Positions 14,367-21,706 of a DNA stretch of 23,510 nt are shown here, one piece after another. The DNA is taken from positions 1-23,510 of the forward strand of contig DNZD01000249.1 of NCBI GenBank assembly GCA_003504855.1, in the 5' to 3' direction. This stretch comes from Cytophagales bacterium (GTDB lineage: Bacteria > Bacteroidota > Bacteroidia > Cytophagales > Cyclobacteriaceae). Numbering within the stretch: the first letter of the stretch is position 1; each line of letters begins with the position of its first letter. The notes under the pieces were generated by a model. It saw nothing but the letters and a program-made list of their open reading frames with translations. It was not told the origin of the DNA and did not search any database. A program made the translations under genes and the position numbers.

Positions 14367-15989
14367 ATGTTTATTGTATCAGAAATCGAACCCGAACTGA
14401 GCATAGAAGTAAAGACACTTCTCGATCACACCCCGGGAGGAATATATAGTGTCCTGCGCCACCCAAATGGTGCCCGCGAGGTCAAATTCATTAGCGAGAA
14501 GTTTCTCGAGATCACGGAGTTTACCAGGGAAGAGCTCATGGGAGGAGTTGACCCCATCCCATCACGCATTCATCCTGATGATTTGGCAGAAATAGTCAGG
14601 TTGAACCAGGCGGCGGCTCGGAGTTTTGAGGAGATACATAGTCAATTCAGGCTGCAATGTCCGTCGGGCATCACCAAGCATATTGAGGGCCTTGCCCGTT
14701 GTCAGCAGTTGGATAATGGCAGCATGCTTTGGTATGGCATCTTTCTGGATGTCAGCCCACGTTTCAAATTTGAACAGGTGTATCAGGAGCGGGAGCAGCT
14801 CAACCGACGGGTAAACATGATGGTAAGGCTGTCGCCGGGTGGTTTATACAATGTAGTCACGCACCTCGATGGAACCAGCCGCTTGATTTTCGGCAGTCCC
14901 AAATTTTATGAGATGACCGGCTTGTCAGAAGATGAAGTGATCGCCAATCCATTTGTAATTGATGAGCTGCTTCATCCGGACACGAAGACCAGGGTATTTG
15001 AAGCCAACTCGAGGGCATTGGAGACCATGTCGCATTGGCACGAAGAGTTTATGATCCTTCGCAAAGATGGAAGGACGATGCATGTGGAAGGCTTTAGCTA
15101 CCCAAACCTGGAGCCGGATGGATCTGTTTTGTGGTATGGACTAATCATTGACATTACCGAACGTAAGAAGGCACAGCAAGTCCAATTGGAAAAATTGTCA
15201 CTTGAACGTGACTTGTATAATCTTTCAGAACTGTCACCAGCGGCTCAGCTCATCATCAGGCAGGAAGTGAATGGATCTATGCATGCAATTTTCTCCAGTC
15301 GCAAAATGCGGGACATCCTCGGTGATGATATCAATAAATTGAATAGTGATCTGATGGTGTTATTTAACCATGTTCATCCGGAGGATTTGCTTCACCTCAG
15401 GCAAGTGATGAAGGGGGCCATTCAAAAATGCGAATCACTTCAGGCCGAATTCAGGATTGAAAGTGTGAATACCATTGAAGTATGGTATGAATTGCGGTTA
15501 CGTCCGGTGCAGCAGGAAGATGGTTCTGTGCTATGGTATGGCATGTTTACCAACATTGATCAGCGAAAGAACCTCGAGGAGGCGCGACGAATGGCTTATG
15601 ACCGGCTCAAGGAGGGTGAGGCGAAGTATAGGGCGCTTGCCGAAAACATCGAGGTTCCCATCACACTGGTGAACCCTGATGGATTGATTCTGTATGCAAA
15701 CAAGTGCGTTGCTCAACTATACCATCGTGAAGTTACCCAAATGATAGGGCAACGGTGGAGTGTCGTCTCACCAGAAACCTGGGTGGACAAGAAACTGCTC
15801 ATTGACCTGGCCATTTCGAGTAACCAAAAACAAATTGATGTTCTCCGGCTGGAAGACGGTGATCGGGAGCGGTATTTCAGGCGTACCTTCCTGCCCTTGC
15901 GAATTGATGGAAGAGTCAATCAGGTTCTCATTTCCGGATTTGAGATATTGGAGAAGGAAATCAAGGAAATTCAGCATTTGACCATTTAG
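14367..15989 (+). CDS. Four-PAS-domain cytoplasmic protein without output domain
   Basis: The 540-residue product is built from four successive PAS domains at about 16-132, 150-266, 284-400 and 416-530. The first three each end in the same strand motif, NGSMLWYG (117-124), DGSVLWYG (251-258) and DGSVLWYG (385-392), with a period of about 134 residues, so they arose by tandem duplication. The fourth is more diverged (LAENIEVPITLVNPDGLILYAN, split as LAENIEVPIT and LVNPDGLILYAN). Helical linkers join them (KKAQQVQLEKLSLERDLYNL). There is no membrane segment, histidine kinase, GGDEF, EAL, phosphatase or HTH domain. The protein ends just after PAS4 in a short charged helix. The ligand is unknown; no haem or flavin motif is obvious. 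It could be a sensory adaptor or a remnant of a hybrid kinase. It converges on the two-component operon with 49 bases between stops. Confidence 0.85.
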   Translation: MFIVSEIEPELSIEVKTLLDHTPGGIYSVLRHPNGAREVKFISEKFLEITEFTREELMGGVDPIPSRIHPDDLAEIVRLNQAAARSFEEIHSQFRLQCPSGITKHIEGLARCQQLDNGSMLWYGIFLDVSPRFKFEQVYQEREQLNRRVNMMVRLSPGGLYNVVTHLDGTSRLIFGSPKFYEMTGLSEDEVIANPFVIDELLHPDTKTRVFEANSRALETMSHWHEEFMILRKDGRTMHVEGFSYPNLEPDGSVLWYGLIIDITERKKAQQVQLEKLSLERDLYNLSELSPAAQLIIRQEVNGSMHAIFSSRKMRDILGDDINKLNSDLMVLFNHVHPEDLLHLRQVMKGAIQKCESLQAEFRIESVNTIEVWYELRLRPVQQEDGSVLWYGMFTNIDQRKNLEEARRMAYDRLKEGEAKYRALAENIEVPITLVNPDGLILYANKCVAQLYHREVTQMIGQRWSVVSPETWVDKKLLIDLAISSNQKQIDVLRLEDGDRERYFRRTFLPLRIDGRVNQVLISGFEILEKEIKEIQHLTI

Positions 15990-16038
15990 GCAAGTCAGGA
16001 CTGTTATGATCAGGGTTTCTGGAGCTAATGCTTGGTTG

Positions 16039-16722
16039 TTAGCTTCTTATTTCCAGCTTGAATCCAACGCCGTGGTAATTGATAATTTCTACCCTTGGGT
16101 CGGCCAAAAGATACTTGCGCAATTTCGAAAGAAATACATCCAGGCTTCTTCCCATGAAGTAATCATCATCGCCCCAAACGGCTTTTAATATTTCCTCGCG
16201 CTTTAATACACGGTCCCGATGCAGGCAAAGCAACCGGAGAACATCTGCTTCTTTTTGGGTAAGGGTTTTGTCCTGATTGGGATGCCGGAGGGTAAGGTTC
16301 TTGTAGTCGAAGGTGCACTCCCCGAGTACGAAGGATGACGACTCACCAGAGCCTACGGATCGCCTCAAAAAGACTTCCATCCGCAGGCAAAGTTCTTCCA
16401 TGCTGAATGGTTTGACGATATAGTCATCACCACCGGCCCGAAAGCCTTCCACCTTATCGGCTACCATAGACTTGGCTGTAAGGAACAGGATAGGCACATC
16501 TGAGTTCTTTTCGCGGATGCTGCGCGCCACAGAAAAGCCATCCTTTTTGGGCATCATAACGTCAAGGATGCACAGATCAAAGCTCCCCTGGTGAAACGTT
16601 TTTATGCCTTCTTCTCCATCTCGACAAAGCGTCACGAGATAACCTTTGGCGGATAAATTATCCTTAACCACAAAGCCCAGGCTGGGATCATCCTCAACAA
16701 TCAAAACGCGTGTCCCCATCAT
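16039..16722 (-). CDS. OmpR/PhoB-family response regulator
   Basis: This 227-residue regulator has a receiver domain (about 4-118) with acidic pair Asp11-Asp12, phospho-acceptor Asp54 (CILDVMMP), switch Thr82 and Lys104 (IVKPF). A C-terminal winged-helix DNA-binding domain follows (about 127-224) with LTQKEADVLRLLC and the recognition region RSLDVFLSKLRKYL. The gene follows its kinase after 2 bases, so the pair is a co-expressed two-component system. Two adjacent Met codons (16722 and 16719) are possible starts. Members of this family usually bind direct repeats about 11 bases apart. Such repeats are present upstream of the kinase gene (18026-18064), which suggests autoregulation. The target stimulus is unknown. 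Confidence 0.95.
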   Translation of the reverse strand: MMGTRVLIVEDDPSLGFVVKDNLSAKGYLVTLCRDGEEGIKTFHQGSFDLCILDVMMPKKDGFSVARSIREKNSDVPILFLTAKSMVADKVEGFRAGGDDYIVKPFSMEELCLRMEVFLRRSVGSGESSSFVLGECTFDYKNLTLRHPNQDKTLTQKEADVLRLLCLHRDRVLKREEILKAVWGDDDYFMGRSLDVFLSKLRKYLLADPRVEIINYHGVGFKLEIRS

Positions 16723-16724
16723 CT

Positions 16725-17987
16725 TTAGTTTAACGGAATCAGGATGGAGAAAGTACTGCCAGCGCCGGGTTTACTCTCCACGGCAATGCTGCCCCGGTGA
16801 TGCTCAATGACTGTTTTGACATAGTGAAGGCCCAAACCAAAGCCCTTTACATCATGTATGTTCCCGGTGGGCACGCGATAGAAGCGTTCAAATATTCGTT
16901 TCTGTTCATCGACAGGTATACCAATCCCATTGTCGGTGACCTGGATGCGCAATCCGGCGGGTGAATCAGCTGTAGTGATGGCCACGCGTGGTGGACGGTG
17001 GTTGTATTTAATTGCGTTGTCGATCAGGTTATTGATCACATTCGAGAGGTGCAGTTTGTCGCCAAATACAGTGCTGTGTTTGGCGTTGGCATGAATTTCT
17101 ATTGCTCCACCCTTTGCTTCCAGTGCGACCGTGTTGTGAATTGCGGCCTCCTGGATCAATTCATGGATCTGACAGTATGTTTTGTTCAGGCCCAGGTCTT
17201 TCTTCTCCAGTTGAGCCATTTGAAGTACACGGTCAACCTGTTCGCGAAGGCGATTATTTTCGGTTTCAATCAATGATGCGTAGTTCAACAGCCGGTCAGG
17301 TTGCGATACGATGGATGGATCTTTTAGCACCTGCGAGGAGATGGCAATAGTTGAAATAGGCGTCTTGAATTCATGGGTCATGTTGTTGATGAAATCATTT
17401 TGCACTTCAGACAGACGCTTTTGTTTCAGTATGACAAACAGCGAGTAGACAAAGAATAAAATCACCACCAGCATAACAATGGAGGAAAATCCCCAAATGC
17501 CCATTTGACTGAGAATGTTCGCTTCGACCATTGGAAACTGAACGGCAAAATAGTAACCGTCATTATTGAGTCGTGGAGTTTCGGGGAAAGTGGTTTTCTG
17601 TACGGTCGTGGCCGGGGTGATATAGTTTCCACCCCGCATGCACTTGTCAACGCAGTCGTAAATGCCGTATTCATAATGAGCGATGCCGCGTTTTTGGAAT
17701 TCGGTAGTTAAAAGAAAATCCAGCAGGGCTGCATCTATGGGGCCATTAACCAGCACAACGAAATAGTTGGTGGAAACCTGACTGACCAAAGAGCTGGAAG
17801 GGATCGTGCCGCGGTTGAATTCGATCAACTTAAGCGCAACGTTATTAAGCGAAGTGGTAACATCCCGGTTAAACTGATTGGCCCGAAGATCAAAAGCCTT
17901 TCGGAACCAATACACCTGCGTAACGGATATACCAATAATGCTAATGGCGGCAAGGAGGATTACGATGCGGAGGGTGTTCCGGCTCAT
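16725..17987 (-). CDS. Membrane sensor histidine kinase
   Basis: The 420-residue kinase has a first membrane helix (about 7-27), a periplasmic sensor region (about 28-164) of no recognised family, and a second helix (about 165-187). HisKA follows with the phospho-acceptor His205 in NNMTHEFKTP, and then a HATPase domain with NLIDNAIKYN (N box), DNGIGIP (G1), RIFERFYRV (F box) and GFGLGLHYV (G2). The sensor region contains the cysteine pair Cys112-x3-Cys116 (DCVDKC), which could form a disulfide or bind metal. The start is fixed by the membrane helix that begins at residue 7, and no other Met lies nearby. A perfect -7 box ends 4 bases before the ATG. The partner regulator starts 2 bases after the stop. 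Confidence 0.96.
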   Translation of the reverse strand: MSRNTLRIVILLAAISIIGISVTQVYWFRKAFDLRANQFNRDVTTSLNNVALKLIEFNRGTIPSSSLVSQVSTNYFVVLVNGPIDAALLDFLLTTEFQKRGIAHYEYGIYDCVDKCMRGGNYITPATTVQKTTFPETPRLNNDGYYFAVQFPMVEANILSQMGIWGFSSIVMLVVILFFVYSLFVILKQKRLSEVQNDFINNMTHEFKTPISTIAISSQVLKDPSIVSQPDRLLNYASLIETENNRLREQVDRVLQMAQLEKKDLGLNKTYCQIHELIQEAAIHNTVALEAKGGAIEIHANAKHSTVFGDKLHLSNVINNLIDNAIKYNHRPPRVAITTADSPAGLRIQVTDNGIGIPVDEQKRIFERFYRVPTGNIHDVKGFGLGLHYVKTVIEHHRGSIAVESKPGAGSTFSILIPLN

Positions 17988-17991
17988 GCAA

Positions 17992-17999
17992 CAAAGGTA
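17992..17999 (-). promoter_or_regulatory. -7 promoter box for the two-component operon (TACCTTTG)
   Basis: TACCTTTG matches TAnnTTTG exactly and is separated from the kinase ATG by only TTGC, so the predicted mRNA is leaderless or nearly so. No TTTG lies at the -33 distance. The phased repeats begin about 39 bases upstream of the expected transcription start, where an activator could replace the -33 contact. Confidence 0.5.
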
Positions 18000-18025
18000 A
18001 TGCGGTATCTGGCGAAATTGGGGTG

Positions 18026-18064
18026 ATTAACAAGTCATTAACATCAATTAAGTGTTTCTTAACA
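18026..18064. promoter_or_regulatory. Four phased direct repeats, probable response-regulator binding site
   Basis: Copies at 18026 (ATTAACA), 18037 (ATTAACA), 18047 (ATTAAGT) and 18058 (CTTAACA) are spaced 11, 10 and 11 bases apart, about one helical turn each. They all face the same way; on the minus strand the motif reads TGTTAAT. Direct repeats at 11-base spacing are the usual target of OmpR/PhoB-type dimers, so four copies would hold two dimers. They lie between the divergent kinase and DUF1573 genes and could serve either. The AT-rich context lowers certainty. Confidence 0.45.
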
Positions 18065-18080
18065 GCATGGCGCGCATTTT

Positions 18081-18097
18081 GATACAATGTTTGTATC
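18081..18097. repeat. Perfect 17-base inverted repeat upstream of the DUF1573 gene
   Basis: GATACAA-TGT-TTGTATC has perfect 7-base arms around 3 bases. It lies 44 bases before the DUF1573 start, where a promoter is expected. The form is that of an operator for a dimeric regulator. There is no T run to make it a terminator. Confidence 0.4.
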
Positions 18098-18141
18098 GTT
18101 GAATCCAACACAGTATTTTTAACCCTAAATCAATCATCCCT

Positions 18142-18609
18142 ATGAAAAAAGTAGTGTTTTTCGCAGCTCTGGTGCTGGTGGCTCAGGCCGCCCTGGGTCA
18201 GGGAGCCACAGGAGCAAAGTCAAAGTCTGATGCTGAAGCAGTAAAAGTAGATAACGGAACCACAGCGGTAAAACAAAAGTCTGATGCTGCCGTGGTAACA
18301 GTAGATAACCAGAATTTCGATTTTGGTAAGATCAAGCAGGGCGTACCCGCTACGCATCGCTTTATGTTTACCAACACAGGCAAAGTACCCGTTGTTATCA
18401 CCAATGCTCAGCCTTCATGCGGCTGTACATCACCCAACTGGACCAAAGAGCCTATTCTTCCGGGCGGTCAGGGATTTGTGGATGCAACCTATAACGCAGC
18501 TGCTGCAGGAGGCTTTAATAAGAGTATTACAGTGACGGCAAATACCGAAACCGGCGTAATTATACTTACCATTAAAGGCGAAGTGGTTGCTGAGCCAGTC
18601 AATAATTAA
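18142..18609 (+). CDS. Secreted DUF1573-domain protein
   Basis: The 155-residue product starts with a signal peptide (MKKVVFFAALVLVAQAALG, cleavage probably near residue 19-21). A low-complexity linker and one DUF1573 domain, an immunoglobulin-like beta fold, follow (about 53-150). The domain shows FDFGKIKQG, FTNTGKVPVVI and the conserved cysteine motif SCGCT (Cys93-Gly-Cys95). Function of the family is not established; such proteins are abundant in Bacteroidota envelopes. The linker holds an 18-residue direct repeat encoded by 18222-18275 and 18276-18329, both beginning KSDA and containing VDN. The gene is divergent from the two-component operon, with operator-like repeats between them, and is followed by a strong terminator. 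Confidence 0.9.
   Translation: MKKVVFFAALVLVAQAALGQGATGAKSKSDAEAVKVDNGTTAVKQKSDAAVVTVDNQNFDFGKIKQGVPATHRFMFTNTGKVPVVITNAQPSCGCTSPNWTKEPILPGGQGFVDATYNAAAAGGFNKSITVTANTETGVIILTIKGEVVAEPVNN
18222..18329 (+). repeat. Tandem 54-base duplication inside the DUF1573 gene
   Basis: Two adjacent 54-base units (18222-18275 and 18276-18329) begin with the same 14 bases AAAGTCTGATGCTG and both carry the GTAGATAAC stretch at matching offsets. In protein they give KSDAEAVKVDNG and KSDAAVVTVDNQ. The second unit runs into the domain proper, so the first looks like a copy of the domain's leading strand. It stays in frame (18 codons). Confidence 0.7.
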
Positions 18610-18626
18610 ACAGGAAGTTAAAATTC

Positions 18627-18660
18627 AAAAAAAGGTCGGGCGATGTGCCTGACCTTTTTT
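18627..18660. terminator. Bidirectional rho-independent terminator
   Basis: An A-tract, a GC-rich stem (GGTCGGGC with GCCTGACC, one G-T pair, loop GATGT) and a T-tract form a structure that works on both strands. It lies between the convergent DUF1573 (stop 18609) and DUF1080 (stop 18678) genes and should serve both. Confidence 0.9.
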
Positions 18661-18677
18661 GTTTATTGGGTTTGCTT

Positions 18678-19421
18678 CTAGAGTTCCCGCACCCAGATAT
18701 TCCTGTAGCTGACAGGATTGCCATGATCTTGTAAGCGGATGGCACCCTTGCCGTGCGATTGATACACTGGCAAGCCTCGAAATTCGGAGGGCCCCTGTAT
18801 CTGGGTGTGATTCTGAATCAATACACCATTGTGCACCACGGTGATGTACGCCGGCACGATCACCCGGCCATTGTCACTGAAACGGGGTGCCGTATAATAG
18901 ATATCATATGTTTGCCACTCGCCGGGTTTGCGACAAGCATTTGCCAGGGGAATAGACTGTTTATAAATCGAGCCTGCCTGTCCGTTAGAATAAGTAACGC
19001 TTTCATAACTATCCAATACCTGCAGCTCATAGCGCTCTTGCAAAAAAATGCCGCTGTTGCCTCGCCCCTGACCTTCTCCGATGATTTCTTCCGGGGAGCG
19101 CCACTCAATATGTAGCTGAATGTCACCAAAAGTCAGTTTGGTTTTAATATCACCTGTTCCCTTGGTAACAGTCATGGCTCCGTCTTTCACTGTCCATTTG
19201 GCTTCACTCCCGTTGTTGGCCAACCACTGACTAAGGTCTTTTCCATCAAACAGCACGATAGCGTCCGAAGGAGCATCAGCCGGGGTGGCACCCGGGTTAA
19301 TTTTTTTAGGCTTTAAATCCCAGACCTCAGTAACCGTAAAGTCCATTTGATCACGTGTCTTCGTTTGGGCAATAGCGCCGGTCGCCACCAGGCAGCCAAA
19401 AACGAGCATGATAGTTTTCAT
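18678..19421 (-). CDS. Secreted DUF1080 (3-keto-disaccharide hydrolase-type) protein
   Basis: The product has a signal peptide (MKTIMLVFGCLVATGAIAQ) and one DUF1080 domain, a concanavalin-like beta sandwich related to glycoside-binding folds. Domain signatures are IVLFDGKDLSQWL, GNSGIFLQERYELQVLDSY, KPGEWQTYDIYYTAP and the C-terminal IRLQDHGNPVSYRNIWVREL, given here as IRLQDHGNPV and YRNIWVREL. Some members of the family hydrolyse 3-keto-glycosides; substrate here is unknown. I chose the ATG at 19421 because it gives the cleanest signal peptide (247 residues). In-frame ATGs at 19445 and 19484 would add 8 or 21 residues. A near-consensus -7 box (TACCTTTA, 19496-19503) lies upstream. Likely location is periplasm or outside the cell. 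Confidence 0.88.
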   Translation of the reverse strand: MKTIMLVFGCLVATGAIAQTKTRDQMDFTVTEVWDLKPKKINPGATPADAPSDAIVLFDGKDLSQWLANNGSEAKWTVKDGAMTVTKGTGDIKTKLTFGDIQLHIEWRSPEEIIGEGQGRGNSGIFLQERYELQVLDSYESVTYSNGQAGSIYKQSIPLANACRKPGEWQTYDIYYTAPRFSDNGRVIVPAYITVVHNGVLIQNHTQIQGPSEFRGLPVYQSHGKGAIRLQDHGNPVSYRNIWVREL

Positions 19422-19548
19422 AAATCGGATGTTTTGATTTGACATAATAATTTCGGTGGTCGTTTGAAGCAGTTTAGATTCCATCAGCCATGGGATAAAG
19501 GTACTTATGGATTTTTGTTTGACAGTTCAGTTTTGTTTGGGCGGGTGA

Positions 19549-20340
19549 CTACTCTTTGTTGTGTCGGTCAATGATATGTTGACTCACGATTTTGTAGATC
19601 TCGGCAACTGCCGGGTCATCAGACAAAGCCTCCAGGTGCCGATCCAGGGTTTCAAGATCACCGTTATGGGCCGGCCCCGCCTGGGTATTTTCCGGCCCAA
19701 GTCCCATGCCTTTGTTAATCGTTTCGGTGATGAGCGGTTTAATGAGATCAAAGCTCATCTTATGCTGCTTTAATAAATCGCTGGCGATAGTCATCATGTG
19801 ATTGGTAAAATCAGCGGCGATGCACGCTGCCAGATGAAGGGCCTTTCTTTCTTCTGCAGATGTACGGGTGACTTTGTTGCTGATGGCCCTGGCCAGGGTC
19901 AGCACTAATTTTTCGGTGCCGGCTTGTGCGCTTTCTACGAAGAGCGGAACCGTTTTGAAATCGATCTTTTTGTTCTTGCTGAATGTTTGAAGCGGGTAAA
20001 GTGCTCCGATGTTGTCAATGGCGGCAAACTGAAGTATTGACAGTGGTTGACTTCCGGAGGTGTGGATCAGGTGGGCGTCGTCGGGAAGCACAATCTCAGT
20101 TGCCACCTCCGTAATGGCTTCGTCGCTAACGGCGATGATAAAGATCCGGGATGCACTGTCGGAAAAATCAAGTGATGTTTTTACCTCGGCCTGATACAGC
20201 CGGGAGGTCAATTTCTCAGCATGACGGGCGTTTCGGCTGTACACCTCTTTAACAACATAGCCGGCATTGTCGAGTGCGGGAGCAAGGTGCCAGGCGAGGT
20301 TGCCGGAACCAATAATTGATACATTCTGATGGTCTGCCAC
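19549..20340 (-). CDS. Rossmann-fold / DUF2520 protein (ProC-like oxidoreductase family)
   Basis: The 263-residue product has an N-terminal NAD(P)-binding Rossmann domain (1-115; glycine motif IIGSGNLAWHLA) and a helical DUF2520 C-terminal domain (about 125-255). The C-terminal domain contains ERKALHLAACIAADFTNHM and the segment GPAHNGDLETLDRHLEAL. The arrangement resembles pyrroline-5-carboxylate reductase and ketopantoate reductase, but the substrate is unknown. The start is GTG at 20340: the Rossmann motif begins at residue 7 and the only in-frame alternatives are later. TACTTTTC (20346-20353), one base off the -7 consensus, lies 5 bases before the start. It is divergent from the CoA-transferase gene across 70 bases. 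Confidence 0.9.
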   Translation of the reverse strand: MADHQNVSIIGSGNLAWHLAPALDNAGYVVKEVYSRNARHAEKLTSRLYQAEVKTSLDFSDSASRIFIIAVSDEAITEVATEIVLPDDAHLIHTSGSQPLSILQFAAIDNIGALYPLQTFSKNKKIDFKTVPLFVESAQAGTEKLVLTLARAISNKVTRTSAEERKALHLAACIAADFTNHMMTIASDLLKQHKMSFDLIKPLITETINKGMGLGPENTQAGPAHNGDLETLDRHLEALSDDPAVAEIYKIVSQHIIDRHNKE

Positions 20341-20410
20341 AGCGCGAAAAGTAGTAAAATTATCATGAACCCCGGTCGCTAATCGGTAACTTGAGCAGAG
20401 TTTCCTGCTT

Positions 20411-21706
20411 ATGTCACCTGCCTATGTTTCAGCCAGCGAAGCCGTTCAGATTATTCAGTCCGGCGATCGCGTATTTATTCACGGAAGTGCCTCAACCCCG
20501 ACAACGTTGTTGCAAGCCCTCGTACAACGTGCGCCCGAATTGCGTGGTGTTGAATTAATTGCCATAAGCACATTGGGTGATTTGCCAATCACGGATGCGC
20601 GGTGGAGAGACAGTTTTTATTTTAACTCACTCTTTGTGTCCGCCAACCTGCGCGACGTTGTGCGTGAGGGACGCGGCGACTATATTCCAATCTTCCTGAG
20701 TGATATTTCCAGGTTGTTTGATGAGGGCCTCATGCCTTTGGATGTAGCGATGTTGCATGTATCACCACCCGACCGACATGGTTATTGTTCTTTAGGAACT
20801 TCTGTGGATGTGGCCAAGTCCGCATCACGCTGTGCAAAGAAGATTATTTTGCAGGTCAATCCCAATATGCCCCGGACACACGGTGATGGATTCATTCACA
20901 TCAGTGAAGCCCATCGCGTAGTTCAATGTCAGGATATATTGCCCGAGGTGGCTTACGGTGCGCAGCTCTCCAAAGAAGATCATGCCATCGGCAAACTAAT
21001 CGCTGAGTTGGTAGAGGACCGATCCACGCTTCAGCTGGGTATTGGCACTATCCCGGACGCAGCGCTTTCTTGTATGGGTCATTGCCGTGACCTGGGGATC
21101 CACACGGAAATGTTTTCTGATGGCGTGCTGCAATTGATTAAGTCGGGTGTGATAACCAATGCCTATAAAAAGAAGTACCCGGGCAAGGTGGTATCCGGAT
21201 TTACTGTGGGCTCACGGGCGTTGTATGATTTCATTGACGACAACCCTTTGTTTGCATTTCTTGAAACAGCCTATGTCAATGAGACACGGGTTATCCGGCA
21301 GAACCCCAGGGTAGTGGCCATTAACAGTGCCATTGAGGTGGACCTCACGGGTCAGGTTTGTGCGGATTCCATTGGCACCTATCAATACTCCGGGGTTGGC
21401 GGTCAAATGGATTTTATTCGCGGCGCGGCATTGTCTGATGGCGGCAAGCCAATCATAGCGTTGGGATCAGTTACCAGAAAGGGAGAGTCCAAGATTGTGC
21501 CGGTGATCCGGTCAGGTGCTGGTATTGTCACCAGTCGAGCCCACATGCATTGGCTCATTACCGAATACGGGGCGGTCAATTTATTTGGTAAGAACCTGCG
21601 TCAGCGTGCGTATGAGATCATGCGCATCGCGCACCCTGATCATCGGGAAAGATTGGAGCAGGAGATTATCAAGCGATTTGGAAGCAATACCTATCCGGTG
21701 CACTAA
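20411..21706 (+). CDS. Acetyl-CoA hydrolase / 4-hydroxybutyrate-type CoA-transferase
   Basis: This is a class I CoA-transferase family protein of the Ach1/Cat1/AbfT branch, 431 residues and full length. The N-terminal domain is followed by the C-terminal domain holding the catalytic-type Glu233 (GIHTEMFSDG), the glycine loops LGIGTIPDA (209-217) and YSGVGGQMDF (326-335), and SRAHMHWLITEYGAVNLFG near the end. Members move CoA between acetyl-CoA, succinate, propionate, butyrate or 4-hydroxybutyrate. Sequence alone does not settle which, and no pathway genes flank it. A small inverted repeat (AGCAG/CTGCT, 20394-20409) ends one base before the ATG. The stop codon overlaps the stop of the convergent cysteine desulfurase gene by 4 bases (CTAA, 21703-21706). 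Confidence 0.92.
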   Translation: MSPAYVSASEAVQIIQSGDRVFIHGSASTPTTLLQALVQRAPELRGVELIAISTLGDLPITDARWRDSFYFNSLFVSANLRDVVREGRGDYIPIFLSDISRLFDEGLMPLDVAMLHVSPPDRHGYCSLGTSVDVAKSASRCAKKIILQVNPNMPRTHGDGFIHISEAHRVVQCQDILPEVAYGAQLSKEDHAIGKLIAELVEDRSTLQLGIGTIPDAALSCMGHCRDLGIHTEMFSDGVLQLIKSGVITNAYKKKYPGKVVSGFTVGSRALYDFIDDNPLFAFLETAYVNETRVIRQNPRVVAINSAIEVDLTGQVCADSIGTYQYSGVGGQMDFIRGAALSDGGKPIIALGSVTRKGESKIVPVIRSGAGIVTSRAHMHWLITEYGAVNLFGKNLRQRAYEIMRIAHPDHRERLEQEIIKRFGSNTYPVH

